Source: Mesostigma viride
Lineage: Eukaryota; Streptophyta; Mesostigmatophyceae; Mesostigmatales; Mesostigmataceae
DNA: 64,000 nt
Assembly: GCA_009746045.1 (NCBI GenBank)
Contig: RPFO01000079.1
Location: forward strand, 4,300,271-4,364,270
Direction of reading: 5' to 3'
Shown here: positions 12,302 through 24,731 of the stretch, one piece after another
Layout: every line of letters starts with the position of its first letter
Numbering within the stretch: position 1 is the stretch's first letter
The notes under the pieces: generated by a model
Databases searched by the model: none
What the model was told of the DNA's origin: nothing
What the model saw: only the letters and a program-made list of their open reading frames with translations
Program-made: the position numbers and the translations under genes

Positions 12302-14420
12302 CCAATCATTGCTTTATCCCATTGGAGTGAGGGGCTGCCAGAAGAACCAGATTTTTTACATATAAGTGATAAGCCCACGTCAAGGCCGTAGCCAATCTGA
12401 GACTCTAGACTAACTAGGCCTCCCGACAGGTGGCTAGGACATCACATTACCAGGGCCAACTCACCTGGGCCAGTCATGAGGACCTGGACTTGTAATACCC
12501 TCAAGCAGCGAGGGAGGGCGGGTGGGAGCTGCAAAGAGGCCTAATTGTGGCAGTACCACAACCCTAAGTAGTCGGACCGCCCTGGGGTGGCGCGTGCCAG
12601 CCCACTGACCAAAAGGCCAGTGGCACCGTGACGCGCGCCAGCCCACTGACCAAAAAGGCCAGTGGTGCCGTGGCGCGCGCCAGCCCACTGACCAAAAGGC
12701 CAGTGGCGCCGCGCCACCCCCGGTCCACACTACCCCCCCCTCACTTCTAGTCGGACTGACTACTGCGGCCGCCCCTCCCCCTTTGAGTATGCCGCAAGTC
12801 ATAGATAATACGAGCGTGAGCTCACAAAATCCAATCATTGCTTTATCCCATTGGAGTGAGGGGCTGCCAGAAGAACCAGATTTATTACATATAAGTGATA
12901 AGCCCACGTCAAGGCCGTAGCCAATCTGAGACTCTAGACTAACTAGGCCACCCGACAGGTGGCTAGGACATCACATTACCAGGGCCAACTCACCTGGGCC
13001 AGTCATGAGGACCTGGACTTGTAATACCCCACACCCCCAACCTGGCCCTCGGCCGCAGGCTGTCGCGTGACCCCGCCTCCCGTTGCCCCCCGTGTCCCCT
13101 GCCGCTACCAGCGGCTCCATCAGCCTAGCCAGGCGGCAATACAACGGGGGGAGCTAATAGTCTTCCTGAGCAGGATGATTCATCCCCAGGCCCAGCACAC
13201 ATCCCCTCACCCCAAAAGGTGCAGCTCGTCGAGGGTAAAGACACGCCGGATAAAACACAACCCCGCGGGCCCGCCACACAGGTGGGTCCTTACACGTCCC
13301 CCCCTCGTGGGGGGCGGGGAAAACGCAAAGGCAGAGCGGAGCCCGCAGCCTTACCGCGGGCGAAGCGGAGCCTTTGCGTTTTCCACGCCCCCCGCGAGGG
13401 GAAAAATTTTTTGGAAACCTGCCAACCCGTGAGGGGTTTTCCACGCACCCTCCCCCGCACCCAAGCTGCGTCCTTGGATTCCCCCTCCGCCTGTACGCCA
13501 TGCCCCGTCATCCCGTTTTTATGTTTTTGCACCATGGAAGCAGACCAACGATGTAACATAGCAGTAGCCGGGTGCCCGTTAAGGCACCGGACCCTACCCT
13601 CTCGTCTGCAGCACGAGGCTCCTCCTCCTCCATGCGTTGGGTAAAATTCTGCCCTTATATACTGCATGGACACTTCCCCCAACAATTCGTCACCTCGCCA
13701 TCCCCCGCACCTCCCCTTCTGGCCCACGCCGGCCGGAGGGAATACGCCAGGCGAAATGAGTTTCAGGTTTCGGCAGCTTGGACCACGCAATACTGTTTTA
13801 CAGTGATTCCTGCACCATCTCACGATTTTTACCACCCGCCTGCACTATTCCACAGCTCCCATCGACTGTGGCCTGGCCTGCCCAAATCATCTCGTGGCAG
13901 GAGATGATGTTCCATAGTGTCGGTCGGCGCCCAAATAATGCAGTGGAAATCGAGTCCTGTACTTCGAAAAACAGGGGCCCCGCCACCTTCCCCCCTCGGC
14001 GGCCAAAAATTTAAATCACTCTGGGCCCTCCCGAATAAACGGGAAGGCTGGTAGCCATCGACTAATTTGGGCTTGTGCCGCCATGGCCAGCCGCCACCGA
14101 ATTTCGATGGTCGCGACAGCTGCAAAGAGGCCTAATTGTGGCAGTACCACAACCCTAAGTAGTCGGACCGCCCTGTGGTGGCGCGTGCCAGCCCACTGAC
14201 CAAAAGGCCAGTGGCACCGTGACGCGCGCCAGCCCACTGACCAAAAAGGCCAGTGGTGCCGTGGCGCGCGCCAGCCCACTGACCAAAAGGCCAGTGGCGC
14301 CGCGCCACCCCCGGTCCACACTACCCCCCCCCTCACTTCTAGTCGGACTGACTACTGCGGCCGCCCCTCCCCCTTTGAGTATGCCGCAAGTCATAGATAA
14401 TACGAGCGTGAGCTCACAAA
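12302..14420. repeat. Composite repeat copy 3 (R1a-R2a-R1b-U-R2b)
   Basis: Matches copy 2 at an offset of 3018 bp: R1a 12302-12499, R2a 12527-12830, R1b 12831-13028, U 13029-14117 and R2b 14118-14420. It carries more point differences than copies 1 and 2 share with each other, including a short deletion near 13530 (GCATGCACC reduced to GCACC). Confidence 0.88.
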
Positions 14421-14940
14421 GTACATACACCGCGCACGTAGATCCACCGCGCACGCAAGGGACGGCTACCCACACACGTACATCCACTGCGCACGCACGG
14501 GTCGACTGCACACACATGTACATACACCATGCACGCAAGGGGCGGCTGCACACACATGTACATACACCGCGCACGCAAGGGGCAACTGCCCACACATGTA
14601 CATCCACCGCGCACGCAAGGGTCGGCTGCACTCACATGTACATACTCGCGCACGTAAGGGGCGGCTGCACACACACGTACACACACCATGCACGCAAGGG
14701 CCGGCATGCACACACACGTACATACTGTACACCGCGCACGCAAGGGGCGGCTGCACACACACGTACACACACCATGCACGCAATGGGCAAGTGCAAACAC
14801 ATGTACATACACCGCGCACGCAAGGGGCAACTGCCCACACATGTACATCCACCGCGCACGCAAGGGGCGGCTGCACAGAAACGTACACACACCGCGCACG
14901 CAAGGGCCGGCTGCACACACATCTACATACACCTTGCACG
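14421..14940. repeat. 40-bp minisatellite, diverged terminal block
   Basis: About 13 units with more variation than the inner blocks. Divergence at the edge is usual for satellite arrays. Confidence 0.88.
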
Positions 14941-15150
14941 TACAACACACAACACACACACAACAAAAAATTATATACACACACACGCACACGCACACGC
15001 ACACGCACACGCACACGCACACGCACACGCACACGCACACGCACACGCACACGCACACGCACACGCACACGCACACGCACACGCACAACACACACAACAC
15101 ACACAACACACACACGCACATGTGAACAACACACACACACAACAATTATA
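14941..15150. repeat. AC-rich microsatellite, mainly (ACACGC)n
   Basis: Roughly 17 perfect ACACGC units at about 14987-15087, flanked by (ACACACA)n-like sequence. It ends the 15-kb satellite region. Confidence 0.93.
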
Positions 15151-15240
15151 ATATTAGTAACAAATAGTAATAAAGTATTTGCAAGCGTACTTCGTGTGAA
15201 TTATGTGTAGACGAGAATAGAAGCTAAACAAAACTCTAAT

Positions 15241-15308
15241 GGAGAAAGGGGGATTCGAACCCTTGGGAAAGTTACCCCATACATAGCATTCCACTCGGAC
15301 ATTTCTCC
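15241..15308 (-). tRNA. tRNA-Ser-like pseudogene lacking half of the anticodon arm
   Basis: The minus strand starts GGAGAAA and ends TTTCTCC, a perfect 7-bp acceptor stem. A T-loop reading GGGTTCGAATCCC and a class II variable arm (TGGG...CCCA) are present. After GTCCGAGTGG the sequence jumps to AATGCTATG, so the rest of the D arm and the 5' half of the anticodon stem are missing. At 68 nt it is far shorter than the 85-90 nt of serine tRNAs. The pattern resembles an organelle-type trnS with an internal deletion, so it is probably non-functional. Confidence 0.6.
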
Positions 15309-15339
15309 GAAAAATAGGTCACGTAAGCTAAGGGTGGAG

Positions 15340-15400
15340 AGTTAAGGGTGTAGGTTGTAGGATGTATGGTGTAGGGTGTAGGGTGTAGGGTGTAGGGTGT
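15340..15400. repeat. Degenerate GTGTAGG tandem repeat
   Basis: About eight 7-bp units, several perfect. The length equals a telomere unit, but the sequence is not TTTAGGG. Confidence 0.7.
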
Positions 15401-15857
15401 CTTGAGCTTTCTATTTTGAGATCAATAGATAGTCCCCTTCCATGATCATGTGCGTGAGCTGGTTATGATTTTCATCTATGGCGTGTGTGGCCACATCGTG
15501 TATTTACAACAACTTTCTAGCCATGGATAACTTGGACAAGGTAAAAACGTGTTGGTTCCAGAATACATGTGATCGCTGCATTGTCATCTACAATGTACAA
15601 ATTAATTACTTAAAAGCTACGGATTTCGGGGCTAAGTTTTTATGGGTAGAGATTGGCAAGGGTGTTTTTATCTTGCCACTTGGTCACTTGGTGTGCATTA
15701 CGTCTGTTCGTGCGTTGGACTCAAAAAACTGTCCGTGTGTGGTGGTGGACTTTTCCTCACGGGCAGTCGCCATATGTCATACAAGCACTTGTTCGGCGTA
15801 CCACTAGCTCGTGGATGTCACCATTGTAATTTTGCGTTGTAACAGCATTTCTCGGAG

Positions 15858-17505
15858 CCAACGGCCGTTGGACTCCGAAAAACTGATAACCTTGTCTAAA
15901 GGTGTGTGCGTGAGATGGCACATGTGCATCGTCGGGGGGAGTTTTCTCAAGAGCCACATGTGGTAGTGTAAGGTGGGCATGCTTAGTGCGTACGGGTGGG
16001 AGGGACAAGAGGTGCAGAAGTTGACGGCTTTTGACCTTGGGAAATGACAAGGCACACACATAAGACAACCACAACCAAGTGATAATTTTAATGTCTTCAC
16101 GGGTGTACTGTCAATTTCTCCGAGCCAACGGCCGTTGGACTCTCGAAACCCTGTCTACAATGTGTGTGCGTGCGATGGCACTTGTGCCATGTGCCGGGGG
16201 GGGGGTGAGAAATCTGTCGTTCATTAATTTGTGCCTCGTCGGGGTGGGCATGCATGAATTTGTGCCTCGTCGGGGTGGACATGCATGAAAGCATTTTCTT
16301 TGGTACTCGGGGTTCAATATTTTTGTCTTTCTGTTGAAACGTCGACGTGCTCTTCTCCTGCTCTTTTTTTTTCCTACTCAACGGCCGTTGGTGCTTTCAA
16401 ACTTGCCCAGCGTTATGACTAGGATGCCCTTCTTTACTGCTAGCCACCGCCGCTTGTGTACAATGCTAGAATTAGGCCGGGGTAATGGTACACAACCACC
16501 GCGTCCCCAGTGCAAGGTTTGTGAATGCGCTAGTTCGTAAAAAATTCGGCACTTGGAGGGTCCGAACCACTGACCTCACTGTTGTTATTTCAACATGTCC
16601 TGAACGAAAAAGCTGCGTAAAGGATACGTTAACCGTCCCCTGTTATTCTTGATTATATACATTACATTAGAGTGACGTACACACGCGGTTGGTGGTCCGT
16701 TTAACGGTGTGTTTCCGTACTTGCCAACTGAACTTGCAAACTGACTGACTGGATCCGTTACGACTAACAAGTGAACGACGAGTGAGCTACTATAGTTTTG
16801 TTCAGTTCTATGTGTCTATATGTACATAGCCGTTTATTCAAAACCGTTGCGTGGGCCCACCTTCATTAGGATTCGCTGATACTCATTTCCCCTCTCACCT
16901 CTTTGGTCCATAATTGGCTAATAAAATATACCCATTTCCCCGAAAAAACCGTTGCGTGGATACCTTGATTCTGGGTTCGCTGATACTTGTTTCCCATTTT
17001 AAATCTCCCGTCCATAATTGGATACATGTAATGTAGGAGGATACCCACTTGCCCGAAATCCGCGTAACGGGTGGTTAATACTGCTGTAAGCGGAACCACA
17101 GACAAATCTGCGTAACGGGCTAACATTATTGTCCTCGTTTTTCATGTACTGGTTTTTGCACGCAGGACGCCATTCGCAACACCGCCTGACGGAGTCGGAT
17201 GGACCGGACGTGCGTGAGGCTGCTGTTCACAGTCGTCAAGTTGGCAGACATTAATATCAACACGGTCACGAGAATTCGTCCAGAGAATAATTGATGCTTG
17301 TGACGTGCTCGACGGCTGCGATGACCGAGATGATGCGTGTAGTGCACAGCGTCCGAGACGTCGCGACACCCGTGGCTGTCCTGTTGATGCGAACGCACGG
17401 TGACGAGACGGAGCCCATTATATAGGTGGATTACAAGTTAGAACGGCCCGCGCGGTTGCACTGTTTAATCGCGAACGTGGATTTTGCGGAGCCGACGGCC
17501 GTTGG
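15858..17505. repeat. Recurring palindrome CCAACGGCCGTTGG (four sites)
   Basis: Sites are 15858-15871, 16125-16138, 16379-16391 (13 bp) and 17492-17505 (one mismatch). The first two share longer flanks (CGGAG before, GACTC after), which makes them larger imperfect palindromes. Function is unknown; they could be binding sites or remains of a dispersed repeat. Confidence 0.65.
16841..17056. repeat. Diverged tandem duplication, unit about 105 bp
   Basis: Two units share AAACCGTTGCGTGG, TCGCTGATACT, TTTCCC and GTCCATAATTGG in order, starting near 16841 and 16945. A partial third follows (CGAAATCCGCGTAACGGG). Non-coding. Confidence 0.7.
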
Positions 17506-17912
17506 GGATTGGAAATCTGATGATATCGGGGCTGCGCACGACATCGAGGAACTGGGGATCGACGTAGGTCTACAGGCTCACTTGTCCGTCAACATGTATG
17601 GCCTCGCTTGACTGTCATCATCTTGACATGTACATAACTAGTTCATATACCATGCATTTGACACTGCCTGCACGTGGATTTTCCAGACATATATTGAGGG
17701 TAATTATAACTCGAAAGCACTACGTACGATTGAGACGTCCGGTCGTAGAGCAGATGCACTGGAGCTTTCTGATCTTCCAATTGATGGGTCTGTAATTATG
17801 TAAGATATTCAGATATCGCGATGACTCGAGCATCGATGCATGGAATGTAATAATGTATTTCATTCAATTATACATCCAATTTAACTCCGCAATTGAGGGG
17901 CGCACATGTCCT

Positions 17913-19673
17913 TCAGCCCGAGACAACATTTCCCAAGTAATTTTCGATTAGTGATTTAGTGTGGGCCTTCCCGGATACCATCGCTGCCTTGACGGGATTT
18001 TGCAAAGCGTCTGTAGGAGGTTTACGCATCAACCTTTCTACAGCAAGGGTGAGAAAGCCCTTACGGCTTGGGCGCTCAAGACACGAACTGCCCTGAGTAC
18101 TATCCCTACCAACGCAGGGATCCTCCCGACCAACGCCAGAAGGGGGGAGGCTAGGCAAGCTGTCGCGCAAGCTCTCTGCCTGTTCTACCCCTAGGGTGTG
18201 TAAGTGGTGTGCTACCACAGCAACATCATCATCATAGTCCCCACTCTGCAACTCCAACTCAGCTTCCCCACTAGGCGCGCTAGTAGGTACCACTGTCCCC
18301 TGCATTGCCACATACAGGAGCCGAAGAGGAAGGAGGAGTCACAGTGCTAGAGAGCCTGCTAGGGTCGGAGTACAACTCCAACACTCTAGACCAAGCCTCC
18401 ACATCACGCATGTAGGGCTTCACCCTATTCCAAGCCATAGTGACCTCAGTGCCCTCATAGTCCACCACGCATTTACGCATAGCAGCATCACAAGAAATGA
18501 CCTTGGCTGGACCAAGCCACCTGCCACGCTTACCCAGGGCACCTTCCTTGTGCAGCCAAACATCATGCCCCACACTGGGCTCATAAGCCCCACGTCGCCT
18601 ATCCAACTGGACAAGGCGCTGAAAACGGGATGCTAGGTGGTCTTTGTACACATCCACCACCACATCGTGATATTGGCCAAACTGCAAACCCTCGGCAGTC
18701 ACCAACACCCCATCCTGTGTCGACATCAGCACACGGTTGTTCAAACTTCGACACACGGCAAGTGCCCACAAGAGCCGACTAGAGAATTCACTGTGTGGCA
18801 TGTGGTCCCCACGTCGGGTAGCAAGCAGCTTAAACTCCTGTACCGCTCTCTCCGCTATCCCTTGTGACTCGTGGTCCTCACGCCCCACTGTTCCCACAAA
18901 CTCATACCCTGGTTCCTTGGCAGCCCACTTGAATTGCTGATCAAACTGCATCCCTGTATAACCATGCTAAACATGGAGTCCAAAAGGTCTATCACCTCAA
19001 GGAGGTCCCCAACATGCTGTGACTTGAGTGAGACAACTGAAACAAAATGGGAAAATCTGTCTATTCCCAGCAAGTAGACAGCCTGGTCCTGGAACAAAAT
19101 GTCACACACCAAGTGACCACGCTCAAGGGGTGGATGTTTGACATGCCTACGTGCACGCTTAGGCGCAGTGGACTGACACTGGTGACAACCACTGTACATG
19201 GACTGCACCGTGCTAGCTAGCCAACTTAGTTAGTCCCCGGCCGGTGCCAATGCCCGTGCAAAACGGATAGCGTGGGTCCCATGGCCTAACACATGATGCA
19301 AGCGTGCAGCAACAGCAGTCAAGGAAAGGACTTCACCTGGTGTGGCCAGTGACCCCCCATCGTCACGGTCGACGTGCATGAGTCCAGCTTGCATAGTACC
19401 AGCATTACTGGTCGTTGGGGGTTCATGGTCCCGCGTCGCCGCAGGCGTAACAATGTCTGCTGTGCACAAGCCGCTACGCAACACAGCCGCAATGCACGCA
19501 GCAGAATTGTTGTCTACACAACCAGTACCCAGCTCATTACATGCAGCTAGATCAGTGGTAAACACATCATCGTCCCAACATGGGCTATCTAGTTTGCTGC
19601 AGAGGGAGCAGCACAACGTTACGAGCCGCGCCAAAATCTGCCCTCGTAAGCGGTACCCGAAAAGTGGCGCCAA
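17913..19673 (-). pseudogene. LTR-retrotransposon integrase remnant
   Basis: Integrase would insert element DNA into the host genome. Reading down the minus strand, the zinc-binding half-motif HHVLGHGTH lies in the frame of 19673-19230. The CHQC half and the first core residues (GHLVCDILF, GIDRFSHF) lie in 19208-18855. The end of the core (ESQGIAERAVQEF) and a Gypsy-like C-terminal part (GRWLGPAKVI, then RVKPY) lie in 18951-18280. Stops and frame changes separate the pieces, so it is dead. The order HHCC, core, C-domain fits a Ty3/Gypsy-type integrase best. No LTRs were found around it. Confidence 0.72.
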
Positions 19674-22468
19674 ATGCGATTTTTGGTGTGCGCGTGCACG
19701 AAAGTGACCGAATTCCGGGCGACAGGCATGGCGGTCTGGCAGGCGATGCTGAGCGTGTATAAAGGCACTATCAAGGCTGAAATTTTACGATTATCCTCCT
19801 AAGGTGTTATTCGATCCACCACTGTTTTTTTTTCGCCATAAAGTTTGCGGAATCGAACAGCATGTTGCGTCATTCATAGATGGGTGCCTGAATGGTCGCA
19901 GATTTTCTCTCGACCCCACCTGACCGCAGCAAAAAATTTTCCCGATGAAGTGCGCCCTAAGATCGGGGTTTCGATCACAAACGACGCATTTTTTAATTCT
20001 AAAGACTTTGACCGAACGACTTTCTTCATTACCGCTGCCATTTTTTTTTCCTGAGCTACCGCATATTTCCGACCAATTTCAAGGCTGCGTCAGGCTTGGC
20101 AAACCGATAATCCATATATATTCGTGTTTGCCCCAAACGTCATGTTTAATGCAGGCTTTGTGGGCTCTAAAGACGCCCACGATGTTGGGGCTTTTATCAG
20201 CCTCTGGACATGCACAAACTGCGGTCAGCAGGTCAATGCCGGAACGAGTTTCTGCGGCGGGGTGTGCGAAACAGACATCAAGCGCAAGGCAGACATGGAT
20301 ACCTCCGAGCGGTATGTTCCCATATTCATATCTAGGGGCGAGTTCACTCCTTGTTGAGGCCCTGACCTTGTCACGGAGGAATATGTTACCAGTTCCCCAT
20401 CTCCGGAGTTTCTCTTTTGGTCATCTTCTTATCTTGCGGGAAGTGCGTCATTAATCGTATAGCGAGCTACGGTTTCATGGCGAGCCTTTTCTTCACATCA
20501 GCAACGTACAGGTTACCTTACAGACTAGGGATGTCAAGGAATTCTTCACACGGATATCAGGAAGGTTGCATTATGGATTGCGGGCAAGATATTACGGGCT
20601 GGCTGGCAGCCAATTGAAGCGCTATTGCCGCCGATGGCAATGATTTGCAGTCAGATACTATGGATCACAAAGCTGTTGCTTTGCTCTAGTTGTACATGCT
20701 GCAATTTATTGGCATTGTGCTCACGGCAAGTAATGTTGCATTACATGGTTGACCACGAAGATTGATGGAAAACCCAGAAGCAATTGGTGGATTTCTTTGA
20801 TGCTTGATGGCTTCACATGCTTGTGAGTCCATGAAACCCACTGCATACGCGCCCACCATCTCTAAGCTGAAAGCATCTGCCTTCAACAAGCATCTTAAGA
20901 CATGCATGCACATGAGAACTGTCATGGTTTGTGGAGAGGGTGGCATATTGCGTGAGAGTGGAGAGAGGACAGTGGCCGGGCTAGGCCAGCTACCTGTGCT
21001 GCCACACGGCCGGGCGGCAAACACTGATGCACAAGCTGCCTTACACGCCAGCACCCAAGCTGCCTTCATACCCCTGAATGATGAGCAGAGGGCATCCTGG
21101 ACGGCCGCATCCATGCAGTTCATGCAGTTCAGGCTGTGCGTGGTTGCCAAGGGCACGGGTAAATGAGCCAATGGCGGACTATTATTACGCACGCTGCAAC
21201 CAGCGCTAATGAAGCAACCCGAGCCTGCCCCCCTGCATGATAGGTATGTGTGTTTTGTTTTCTCATGTCGTGTGCACAACCAGCCATCCTTTATTTCCCT
21301 ATGATGCATGTTTGCGGAATTCTGGCAACCTGGCACATGGCCAAACTCCTCAATGTCAGGGGTGTGAGGGGTTGTTTGTCAAGAGGATAGACACACACAC
21401 ATGCTCAACACCTCTTGCTCCAATGCCACTGCCACTCACCCAGAAACTCAGGCACAACCACGCACGATCGCTAAGCTGCTAGCCAGAATCGCAGTCCTCA
21501 CCAAAGTGAGGGATGGGGCACCAGCTAGTTTGACAGTCTGGCTGAGGACGTGCAGGAGTTGAATGACATTTCTGAAGCAAGTAGTCAGGAATGGCTTGGA
21601 GAAACATTGTGAAGCATGCAAGGGCATGCATCTCATGCTGACAAGGGCCAGAGCAAGAGCATGAGCACAAGGCACGTGCCTATGTAGAGGCCATTGCATG
21701 GCCTTGCACTATCTGTTGAAGACAACTGCGGTATGGTGGCCAAGCGGCTCACCGGGAATGTGCAGTGGCTTCTTCATGCTAGGTACGATGGCGGCCAAGT
21801 GCAGTCCTTTGGTGGCACATTTCAAGCCGGCAACCTTGAGGTAGCAAGTGAGCAGTGTATGAGCTGTCTGGCTATGCACCACAGCGCTGGCTGAGGAGAT
21901 CTAGTCCAACTTAGAAGCTGCATTGCCAGCAACGTGAGCCCCTATAACATAGACAGGGACATGGGGACATCCATGGTGATGCAGAGGACCATGGTTGGCA
22001 ATCTTAGTCAGGCGGGCCGCTTGCCAAGGGATGTGCTGCTACCGAATCAAGGCGCACAAAACACATCGCAGCCATGCCTGGCATGCTTAGATTATTACAT
22101 TGCCAAGCTGAGTTTGCGACTACCGTGCATGCTGTGGGTTTGAACTGATCATGCTAGCCAACGTGACAGCTGGCAGTTCTTATGTCTAACAAGCCCCTAC
22201 TTGAAAATTGCCTGAGCAAGGCCATATGCACATATATACAGCCATTTCTAGCCACTGTTCATAGTAGTATTCATATATCTTTGTCTATTCGTCACAAAAG
22301 TTGTGTTATATTATCTGTGGACTGTGAAAGGTCTGAACAGTTAGCAACACAGTTGGTGGGAGTTGGCCATACCGTTACTAAAGAACTTTGCATCCAAGGT
22401 TGAGTGATAGCTAGAAACTAGCAGGTGTTGCATGGACCAGTGAACCCAAATTATGACACGTACGTGAT
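19674..22468. other. Intergenic sequence, no gene recognised
   Basis: Several frames of 60-216 codons occur on both strands, but none shows a domain, and the longest pair (20686-21336 minus, 20804-21166 plus) overlap each other. A plus frame at 20124-20357 has CTNCGQQ followed by CGGVC, like a zinc ribbon, but it is too short and isolated to call. Confidence 0.55.
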
Positions 22469-22985
22469 GGACCTGAAGTTTTGTGCAATGTCTGAAATGA
22501 TGATTATTAACATGCGCGCTTGTTTTCAGCCTCAACTGAGCACATCTGGCATGGGAAACTGCAAGAAATGTGGCGGAAATGCAAAAAACGCACATTTTTG
22601 CTCACACTTGCTAGCGAGCTGTCAATGAATGAAGTACAACGGACCTGAATTTTTGTGCAATGTCTGCAATGATGATATTTAATATGCTTGCAAGTTTCCA
22701 GCCCCAACTGAGCACATCTTGTATGAAAACTGTCATGAAATGTGTTTAAAAAACGCGAAAAATGCGCATTTTTGCTAGCATTTGGTGGCATTTGGTTACC
22801 AAATACAGTACGATGGACCTGATTTTTTGTGCCATGTCTACATAAATGATGTCTAACGTGATTGCAAATTTCCAGCCTTGGCTGAACACATCTTCTATGG
22901 AAACTGCAATGAGATGTGGTGAAACAGTGCGTTTTTGCTAGCATTTGGTGGCAGTTTGTCACCAAATGAGGTCAGATGACCATGG
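22469..22985. repeat. Tandem repeat, unit about 172 bp, three diverged copies
   Basis: The anchor GGACCT recurs at 22469, 22641, 22815 and 22985. Units share TTTGTGCAATGTCT, CAGCC...CTGA.CACATCT and CGCATTTTTGCTAGCA-like parts. A 152-codon minus-strand frame crosses the copies, but its peptide repeat simply follows the DNA repeat. Confidence 0.8.
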
Positions 22986-23415
22986 GACCTGGTGCACAGT
23001 TGGTAGACCTGGGCATTAGCCTACCTGCAAACATCCAGGTCAGGAGCTCTTTATTTGCATATTAAATGGTATTTGTTTATATTAAAATCTGGAAAGTTGC
23101 TAAAAATAGACATGCCAAAAGGAGGTTATTGGTCCTGAGGATAGCCGCTACACTACCGCCTCGTCTGCCATTACAGTAGAGGACAGCTCGGATGAGGATT
23201 ACATCCCCATCTAGTGCTTAACGGTTGGGGGATGATGCAGACGATATTTGTTTAAACTTTTGTGTAATTATTTTTCTAATGAGATTAGCATAGTACTCCG
23301 TGGCATGCCTTTGCGCATGACACGCAAGTACTTACTTACTTACTTACTTACATGCCAAAAATAGACCAACCGATGTCGGAAAATTCTGGAAAGTCAAATT
23401 CCTTCTACTGGTGTC
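22986..23415. other. Short intergenic stretch with a (CTTA)n run
   Basis: CTTA repeats at about 23325-23352. Otherwise nothing recognised. Confidence 0.55.
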
Positions 23416-24350
23416 CTAGACATGCTGCCTACCAATATCTAGCATGTTTGGACTCAATGTGCTCCATGTAGGGCTTATAAGGGCAATTTTTGGCACTTTC
23501 ATACCGTTGTGAGGGACAGGCACATGAGTGTTAGCAGGTGTGGCCTGGGTGTTCCCCTGCCTCTGCCATTTGTTCCACTTGGCCTTCTTGGGCCGCATGT
23601 TGCCAGCCGGCTTGGGCGGGCGCTTCTTGCCCTGCGGACCGCGTGTGTGCTTGCAGTCCTTGGCGAAGTGCCCTGGCTGGTGGCAGGCGCCAATGATGTG
23701 TGCACAGCCGCACATTCGGACCAGCCTTCGTGTTGGCTGGGCAATCCGACCACACATGCCCGGTGCCCTGGCATCGGCCACTGTCACTTCTCTTCACCTG
23801 CACCATGAATTCTTGCAATGGGCGCTGCAGCAGAGGAAAGAGGGTCAGAAATGCCCGCTGCCACCAATGCCTTGGCGGCAGCCGGCACAGCAACAGAATT
23901 GCGAATAATCTGGAAAGCCTCTGCCCTATTTGCTAGCTTGTCGACAGTCAGTGTTCCCGACATGCCCTGGAGGGCGGACTCAGACAGGCTACCAGACATG
24001 ATGCCCTTTGCCAGAAACATTACCACCGAGAAGGCGTCACCTGGCGAGCATGACGACAACGCCAGTTTCTGCTCGTAGTCGAGCGTTGCCTGGCTGATGT
24101 CTACCTTCCGATTCAGATCAAACTTTAGAATACTTACTGCATCTGCGACGAGGCGCATTAGCCCCGTCTTCAGGAGATTCTTCTCAAGACTAGCCATGAA
24201 TTCTTCCCAGCTCCGGTCCTCCTTGTAGGCTATCTCGATCAGGTCGGATACGACCTTGTAACCCTCGGTGGCCAGCCGATTGCGCCTCAGCAATTCGATA
24301 GGCTTGGCTACCATGTCTTGGACATCACTGTGCCACTTGCGCAGGTTCAA
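23416..24350 (-). pseudogene. Retroelement gag gene, 3' part, split by the PAT-type element
   Basis: The 24350-23784 frame begins with LRKWHSDVQDM and is a helical capsid-like region. Two zinc-knuckle-like motifs follow in shifted frames: CQGTGHVWSDC (near 23800) and CHQPGHFAKDC (near 23680). Both lack the first Cys of a canonical CX2CX4HX4C knuckle. A basic tail (KKRPPKPAG) follows. The 5' part lies at 29743-30143, beyond the inserted element. Frame changes near the knuckles show decay. No pol gene follows, so the family cannot be fixed. Confidence 0.68.
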
Positions 24351-24731
24351 AATCGGGGTTCTCTGAACATAGTTTCTTTATAGTGATACGGAAGGGGAGC
24401 CGCTGATGCTAGGTGAAATAGAGCTGGGTGATGTGATCGTAATAAGGTTGATTAGGCTTCTAGTGTACGAGTATTACGGAAGATATGGCCTAATTGTTGC
24501 GGCCCATACCTTGACGGTGTGCTGAGTACCTTGACGACGGATTTTTGCGTCTAGGTTCTCCTAGCAGATCTGTGATTGCGGACGGGTTTGCAACAGGCAA
24601 TATCTGAAGTAAAACTTGACGGCTAAAACTGTTTAGAGGCCGTTGCCGGATCTGGCCGTTGGTAGAGAGCCGTTGGCCTTGAAACACGATAAAAGCTTGC
24701 TCACCTAGCTCATGGCGGTCTCTTTTGTTTT
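24351..24731 (+). repeat. Split direct repeat A1 (left end)
   Basis: 381 bp, starting AATCGGGGTTCTCTGAAC and ending GTCTCTTTTGTTTT. Same as A2. Confidence 0.93.

Larger units (their letters stand above)
15309..17912. other. Intergenic sequence, no gene recognised
   Basis: It contains a degenerate 7-bp GTGTAGG repeat at about 15340-15400, a recurring palindrome and a short tandem duplication (listed separately). A 109-codon plus-strand frame at 15478-15807 has many Cys residues but no recognisable domain and no coding bias I can see, so I do not call it. Confidence 0.6.

Noticed and set aside
14960-15145. Long open frames across the AC repeat (Thr-His, Ala-His, Cys-Val and Arg-Val peptides)
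   Set aside because: Simple dinucleotide and hexanucleotide repeats are stop-free by nature.
1-15150. A CRISPR-like array, because of regular repeats
   Set aside because: There are no unique spacers; units are contiguous 40-bp repeats in a eukaryotic context.
16540-16580. A tRNA-like T-arm (GGTTCGGACCC on the minus strand)
   Set aside because: No matching acceptor or D arm was found within 100 bp, so it is probably a chance B-box.
20124-20357. A possible zinc-ribbon protein (CTNCGQQ ... CGGVC)
   Set aside because: 78 codons with no domain beyond four cysteines, no neighbouring exon that fits, and competing frames.
17913-23415. The integrase remnant as the pol gene of the gag at 23416-30143
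   Set aside because: Same strand, but nearly 4 kb apart, with no RT between and no shared LTRs, so linkage is not supported.
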